A DNA stretch of 64,000 bases from Membranipora membranacea (Eukaryota > Bryozoa > Gymnolaemata > Cheilostomatida > Membraniporidae): NCBI GenBank assembly GCA_914767715.1, contig OU612067.1:29050162-29114161 (forward strand). Direction: 5' to 3'. Position numbers and translations under genes: made by a program. The first letter of the stretch is position 1; each line of letters starts with the position of its first letter. Shown here piece after piece: positions 59,901 to 64,000 of this stretch. Under the pieces are notes generated by a model that was not told where the DNA came from, made no database searches, and worked only from the letters and a program-made list of their open reading frames with translations.

Positions 59901-62009
59901 CTAGGGTGGCAGTGGATGGCATCTGAGCTCTATTTTATTACGCAATAAGCACTTGGTACAGATTTGCTCATCCAGCTTCAGTCAATTCAAAATCTAGATT
60001 CATTGGGAGCAGTACGAAACCCAGCATTGAATGCTATCGCATAGAATATTTCAAATTATCACCACAAGTAATTTGGCTCTTTTTAGCATTGTTTTACAAA
60101 CCTCAAACTGAAGCAAAGCTTTTCTCTCTCCGTCCCTCAAGGCAAACTATTAAAGTCCTAGTGCCTTGGCAAGGAGTTTATAATCTGGAAATCTACGGAA
60201 ATTTCTTTGGAAGAAAGTTTAATCCCAAAGAGTGCAGTCATACCTTTTGTTGGACATTTGACACCCAAAAAAATAAAACTGCCTCTTTTGGTAAATGTAA
60301 TAATCTCAAATTTTCTAATGTACTTTCTGAACTCCTTGCTCAATGGTTTTTAAGTTTGACATTCGGCAATTGCTGATGTGTGCCTGATGGTTTCAGACTA
60401 TGCAATAACAAATAAAGTTGGGGGTCTAACAAACTAACTAAACTGGTAGTGCGATCAAGTAGTATCAATTTATCTACTAATCTGTAATAGTAAGGTTGAA
60501 GTATAATACAAGATACATACATGATAAGGGATTTGGATCAAAATCATATCATCATTATGGTGTTAAGATGATTGAAATATCATGGGGGGATTACCCTCCT
60601 CTTTTTGATGTCTCAGGCTTGGACATTGTCATCTAAACTGCTGCATTTGACCTGGATATGTTGTTGTTGGCAAGCAACAGCAAATCCCTGATATTTTGAT
60701 GGTGAGGATCCATAACTGCCACTTCGGAGACCTGGGTTTGATTCCCTGTCACAGAGAGCTTATATTTTGTTATCATCGTATATAAAAATCAGAGAGTATA
60801 GGGTGATTCTTGTGAGCCTCTTGGAAGCAAATAGTCAATCGATTTCTTATAATTTGAATCGTCAAAAGCGCAGCAGTATCACTGCAGAATGGAAGCGTAT
60901 TATGAGCTTGATCTCAGGGCTGTGTGGGCTGACATGGTTTATCATATGGATTTGAATTCAGTTATCATGGCCCCTAAGGTAGAGACACACTAACCTGCTT
61001 TCTCCAAATCTCTGTCATCAATATCATATCTTGATTTCTCTGCTTCAGAGGATAGCGCTTCTTTAAGTCCGTCATGCCTTATACCTAAGTAAAGAAAATG
61101 CACAGTTACATTTCTATTGCAGATATTTGAATGGAATGAAATGATATGTATTTGTGCGCAAAATCGAGCCTTTATTCTCTCATATTGGATATATTTTCAT
61201 ATCCATACCTAGATGAACAAGTTCTCTGACCAACTTTGGAGTGCGGGAGAGGCTGGCTCTTGATTTCTCGAAGCCAATGAGTTCTGCTAGATCAGCTCTG
61301 TGCTGTAATGCTGTAGCTCTGTCCTCTGGAGCAACCTGCCCTCCTTCAAAAACATTGAATTTGTCTTTACCTGTATTATTGTAATTGTTCAACGACTGTA
61401 AAATCATATCAGTACACAACAGGGTCATGATATTTATACTTCAGGGTTAAAAAACAGAAGTCAATAAATTTGTGAGAAACCCATTTGTAGATAGGGACTT
61501 TTGGAATCCCAACCTGCTTTGTAAGCTGAGCATGCTGGACATGTGCAGCAGCCCACAGCGATAACAGCAGCTGAAAGTATGACTACAGAGATCAGTATCA
61601 CACTCAAGTTGCTCAGATCAGCATGGAGAGTCAATCCATCTAAAATTGATAACAAAAGACAAAGTCCTGGTGAGTATTTTGGTTTAATTTTATTGGCCAC
61701 TTATTATTGCTGATTGATAAATAAACGGATGAGGAAGTCAGCGTTGTGTTTGATAGTAGCTGGAAACCAAAACCCACAAGCCCTTTGTTTGTTGTATATT
61801 GGAGACAATCTTATTGATTTCACTTTAGAATTATGATGCTAGTCATTCCCATTTGGATGCTGGAATCAGTTTAGACATTTGGATAAGTTGATTCAGTTTA
61901 ACTTACATTGGTTCAAATAGCTGGTGCCATCTGCGCCCAAAGAAATGTCACATTGACATAAAAGTATCCATGAAAGAGTTACAGCCAGAGAGAGACGAAG
62001 GATCATCAT
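44991..62009 (-). CDS. Unrecognised single-pass membrane protein with very long cytoplasmic-type tail
   Basis: Exons: 62009-61907, 61639-61514, 61370-61209, 61084-60995, 59665-59571, 59167-58907, 58639-58459, 58184-58107, 57826-57725, 57443-57357, 57152-57081, 56690-56613, 56506-56408, 56077-55991, 55065-54994, 54803-54681, 54329-54168, 53941-53843, 53278-53174, 47802-47194, 47021-46896, 46750-45581, 45409-45293 and 45115-44991. Total 4329 nt, about 1442 residues, in frame throughout. Exon 1 encodes a signal peptide (LSLAVTLSWILLCQC). Exon 2 has one membrane helix (about 45-65, LSVILISVVILSAAVIAVG) followed by CCTCPAC, a likely palmitoylation site. The rest is polar and charged, with KKRKKPK-type clusters and a 390-residue exon rich in Ser, Thr, Lys and Glu. 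Two junctions are phase 0; all others are phase 1. The intron after 58907 needs a GC donor (a GT at 58870 is an alternative). A four-exon cassette is duplicated in tandem. I do not recognise the family; with a mature ectodomain of only about 20 residues it is unlikely to be a classical receptor. Confidence 0.75.
50939..51348. repeat. Innermost inverted-repeat unit with tRNA-like core
   Basis: Left arm from 50939 (ATCAGGTGAGTGATTTTCAG then CTTTAGAATCC) and right arm to 51348 are about 60 bp inverted copies that also share TATGGCCTCTCAAACTTCCA. The centre holds an A-box (TAGCTCAGCG, 51104) and B-box (GGGTTCGAGACCC, 51147-51159) spaced as in a tRNA, so a tRNA-derived SINE head seems to lie between the arms. 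Confidence 0.65.
51090..51165 (+). repeat. tRNA-derived SINE head
   Basis: A-box and B-box are 33 bp apart with a plausible anticodon-arm stretch between them. The 5' and 3' acceptor halves do not pair well, so this is a SINE or pseudo-tRNA and not a functional tRNA. Confidence 0.55.
52546..52632 (+). pseudogene. Broken duplicate of exon 4 of the MGCLC gene
   Basis: The stretch from AAGTCTAGTTG to AGAAATAGTG closely matches 42803-42888 in exon 4 of the gene at 37973-44703, sharing AGAAATATCACACCATACAC and AACTCTGATGTGTGCAGGCA. In the reading frame of exon 4 the copy has a stop (CCTGACC TAA AAC). It sits 28 bp beyond the right target duplication of the 4.6 kb element, inside an intron of the opposite-strand gene. 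It has no flanking exon copies and no poly(A), so it is not a processed pseudogene. Confidence 0.8.
55202..55368. repeat. Hairpin (MITE-like) element
   Basis: GATGGTGGAAAAAGTGCCTC (55212-55231) is inverted as GAGGCACTTTTTCCACCATC (55339-55358). Inner arms GTCTCCAGGAAGTG and CACTTCTTGGAGAC continue the stem, so almost all of the 167 bp can fold. It lies in the intron between exons 56077-55991 and 55065-54994. Confidence 0.8.
55722..55743. repeat. AC dinucleotide microsatellite
   Basis: About 11 CA units in an intron of the large membrane-protein gene. Near it (55797-55945) are several inverted TTTGAATTAAG / CTTAATTCAAA words that may be a further degenerate dispersed repeat. Confidence 0.7.
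59700..60960. other. Intron of the large membrane-protein gene, no exon supported
   Basis: The 1.3 kb intron between exons 61084-60995 and 59665-59571. Open frames at 59708-59926 (plus) and 60089-60376 (plus) are short. The second (95 codons) has some protein-like text but no splice or family support. A tRNA-like sequence is at 60685-60757. Confidence 0.4.
60685..60757 (+). repeat. Degenerate tRNA-like sequence (Glu/Gly type head)
   Basis: TCCCTG...GATGGTGAGGAT resembles the 5' half of tRNA-Glu, the loop CTGCCAC looks like a Gly GCC anticodon loop, and CTGGGTTTGATTCCCTG is a good T-arm with B-box. Acceptor pairing TCCCTG with CAGAGA is imperfect and the anticodon stem does not pair. Best read as a SINE head or tRNA pseudogene in an intron. 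Confidence 0.5.
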
Positions 62010-63743
62010 TCACCCATCCTTCTGTCTGATAAATATGACGTTGTCCTAATGCTAACCTTGAGTTAACTTAAATAGTCCCATTGTTCTGAGTACCTGATAG
62101 ACAATGTTATGTCTTCATGTCTCAATTTATGACATACTGTGGGCATAACTTTTTGATTAATTTGAACACCTTGAAATTCTTTGCTTGATATCCATTGGTG
62201 CTACTCTACACATATGAAAAAACTGTATGATTTTGACTCAAATGTGTCCATAAACATTGTTGATCTGAAGAAACCCTAAAGTATTTGGATTCCATGAATT
62301 TCTTGTATAATAATTCCATCAGATTATACACTATTTTATTCAGCAGACAATATTATTATCCTGGTTAACATTTGAGTGATGAAAGGATAAAGGCTGATGC
62401 CTTAATAAATTTCTCACCGACTCAAAGACAAGGGTAGTTATAAATATAAACAGATATTAACTTTATTATTTGTTTTCATCATGCTATTATCTCTATGACT
62501 GTGATTAATGGAACTCAAACAAAATAAAATATGATATATTATGATGTATGATATATGCTAGGTCCTTAGACAATAATTTTGAGCGGGTGAGAATATCAGT
62601 ACAATTTTGAATTTGAAATTTTCATCTCTATTATCTTTGAATTGCAATAGTGGTACATTAATGCTGGTCAAGTTTGTGTTCATTACAATCATGTAATTCT
62701 ATCCCAGACCACAAATCACTAGGCCATCATTCCATATTAGTCAGGCCTTACTCATTTGATCATTTTTTATTTGCTGTAAAATTATTCTATTATAATCAAA
62801 TATTATCAAATTAAAACAGTGGTCAAGGCAAAACATTTATTTGGTATGTAATCTTGTATCAGGGGTAGAATAGGCAGTTGGGCAATTTGTGGTGATATTC
62901 AATCGGTATTCAATTTTCGTCAGTAATTGGATTTAACAAAATAAATCCAAAAATTTCACATTATCAATCAGTTGATGTCCAAGTAGCAACCTTCAAAATT
63001 CAGGCAACTCTTTTGTAACACTTCATTTGTTTTATTTAAAACGTTTATTGACAAGCAATCTTCATCATAAAAATGATATTCTTCCGAGTTTGCCAAGACC
63101 AAACAATAAAAAATAAATAATTAAAGACTTTGTTTGAGGGCAGGTTAATTAATTTATGATTCTTTTTCAGGACTTGATTTGTCATGTGAGCAAGATACAG
63201 CCTGTGAAATCACAACAAACTGAAGTTGTGGGGTCCTGAAGTTTTGGAGTTATGGCCATCATTTCACCTTGGGAACCAGCCGGATGTCATCCGTCAAAAA
63301 GTTTACTTGTAACCACGGTGATAAAGCACCGGATGTGACGCACCCCAGGAGATTTGTTCATAATCAAAAGAGCAGTCGTCTCTCTGTCATAGTGTTGAGA
63401 AATTCACATGGATGTGGCTGACTAGTTTTAAAATAAGGTTGAACTAACACTTAACACATATTCACTTATTGTTTGTTGGTACAATCTGTCGGATTATAAC
63501 CTGTTATTACACTCTCTTCTCTCTCAAAGTCAAAGACAATCATTGTGACAAGAGGTGAATTATACTGTGAATATTGTGTTTAACTTTGGTAGTAAGCTTG
63601 ATATGTTTTTTTCTGTTTTCAGAGGTCAACAAGTTACCTTTTGTTATCTATACACTTTTAAGAAAATCTCTATAAATAAATAAATACTAGTATCACCAGA
63701 CGACTACTAGGCATCACTTGGATAATACTATTATATTCTTAGT
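62010..63743. other. Upstream region of the large membrane-protein gene
   Basis: No coding sequence supported. The promoter and 5' UTR of the minus-strand gene starting at 62009 should lie at the left end. The rest is AT-rich and unstructured to my reading. Confidence 0.4.
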
Positions 63744-63786
63744 CACAGGTCTACTCCAAAACCTGGGATTTTGGAGTAGACCTGTG
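63744..63786. repeat. Perfect 18 bp hairpin, with a partial second copy at 63895-63923
   Basis: CACAGGTCTACTCCAAAA is exactly inverted as TTTTGGAGTAGACCTGTG around the loop CCTGGGA. At 63895-63923 the left arm and loop recur (CAGGTCTACTCCAAAA, CCTGGGA, TTTTGG) but the right arm then diverges. Confidence 0.75.
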
Positions 63787-64000
63787 TTCTTAGTCTTAAA
63801 GCAACACAATGCCAATTAATGCTCATCATGATGAATTTGTCGTACTTGTGCTCTGGAATTAATTAGTGTGCACAGCAGGGATCATCACAGAGCGCAGGTC
63901 TACTCCAAAACCTGGGATTTTGGCAATGTCTGACAAGGTTTGGCTGCCCACTTGAGTCTAAGTGCTCATACTCCAGGGCGCAGGAACCTGCGCAGGTAAC

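Overview
The window reads as nuclear DNA of an invertebrate animal. It is AT-rich, coding sequence is split into short exons with GT-AG introns, and long introns and intergenic stretches carry hairpin elements, tRNA-derived SINEs and minisatellites. Several genes are recognisable animal families (PHD-finger PHF24-like, LITAF, TMEM60, LIV-1 type ZIP transporter). I cannot name the phylum; a marine lophotrochozoan or ambulacrarian type of genome would fit. Gene models below were joined by hand from splice signals and reading phase, so exon ends are predictions.

Layout. (1) 1-2034, minus: 5' part of a PHF24-like gene (PHD-type zinc finger plus EF-hand-like exons) whose 3' end is not resolved or lies off the left edge. 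(2) 2035-5526: intergenic, with one complete tRNA-derived SINE at 4039-4352. (3) 5527-7911, minus: complete four-exon LITAF gene, head to head with (4) single-exon TMEM60 on plus at 8230-8628. (5) 8629-16010: no gene seen; it holds a 3.8 kb element with inverted tandem-repeat ends (11903-15716) and several smaller hairpins. (6) 16011-29971, minus: zinc transporter of the ZIP4/ZIP12 type with an extreme His/Asp-rich ectodomain segment; 15 exons placed and one junction unresolved. (7) 29972-37972: mostly non-coding, with one possible small gene (34756-35076) and a 0.68 kb palindrome (35533-36215). (8) 37973-44703, plus: complete seven-exon gene for a 380-residue protein with a MGCLCGK acylation-type N-terminus that I do not recognise. 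(9) 44991-62009, minus: a gene with about 24 exons for a single-pass membrane protein of about 1440 residues, also unrecognised, almost all of whose introns are phase 1 and which contains a tandem duplication of a four-exon cassette. Genes 8 and 9 converge with 287 bp between their stop codons. (10) 62010-64000: no gene seen.

The most unusual content is structural. Two multi-kilobase elements have terminal inverted repeats built from tandem units and flanked by 7-8 bp target duplications (11903-15716 and 47902-52509); the second contains two further nested inverted-repeat structures. There are also a broken copy of exon 4 of gene 8 inside an intron of gene 9, a set of tiny poly-G inserts (one flanked by a perfect 11 bp duplication), and small dispersed hairpin families. 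I saw no prokaryotic-type system, CRISPR array or viral gene.
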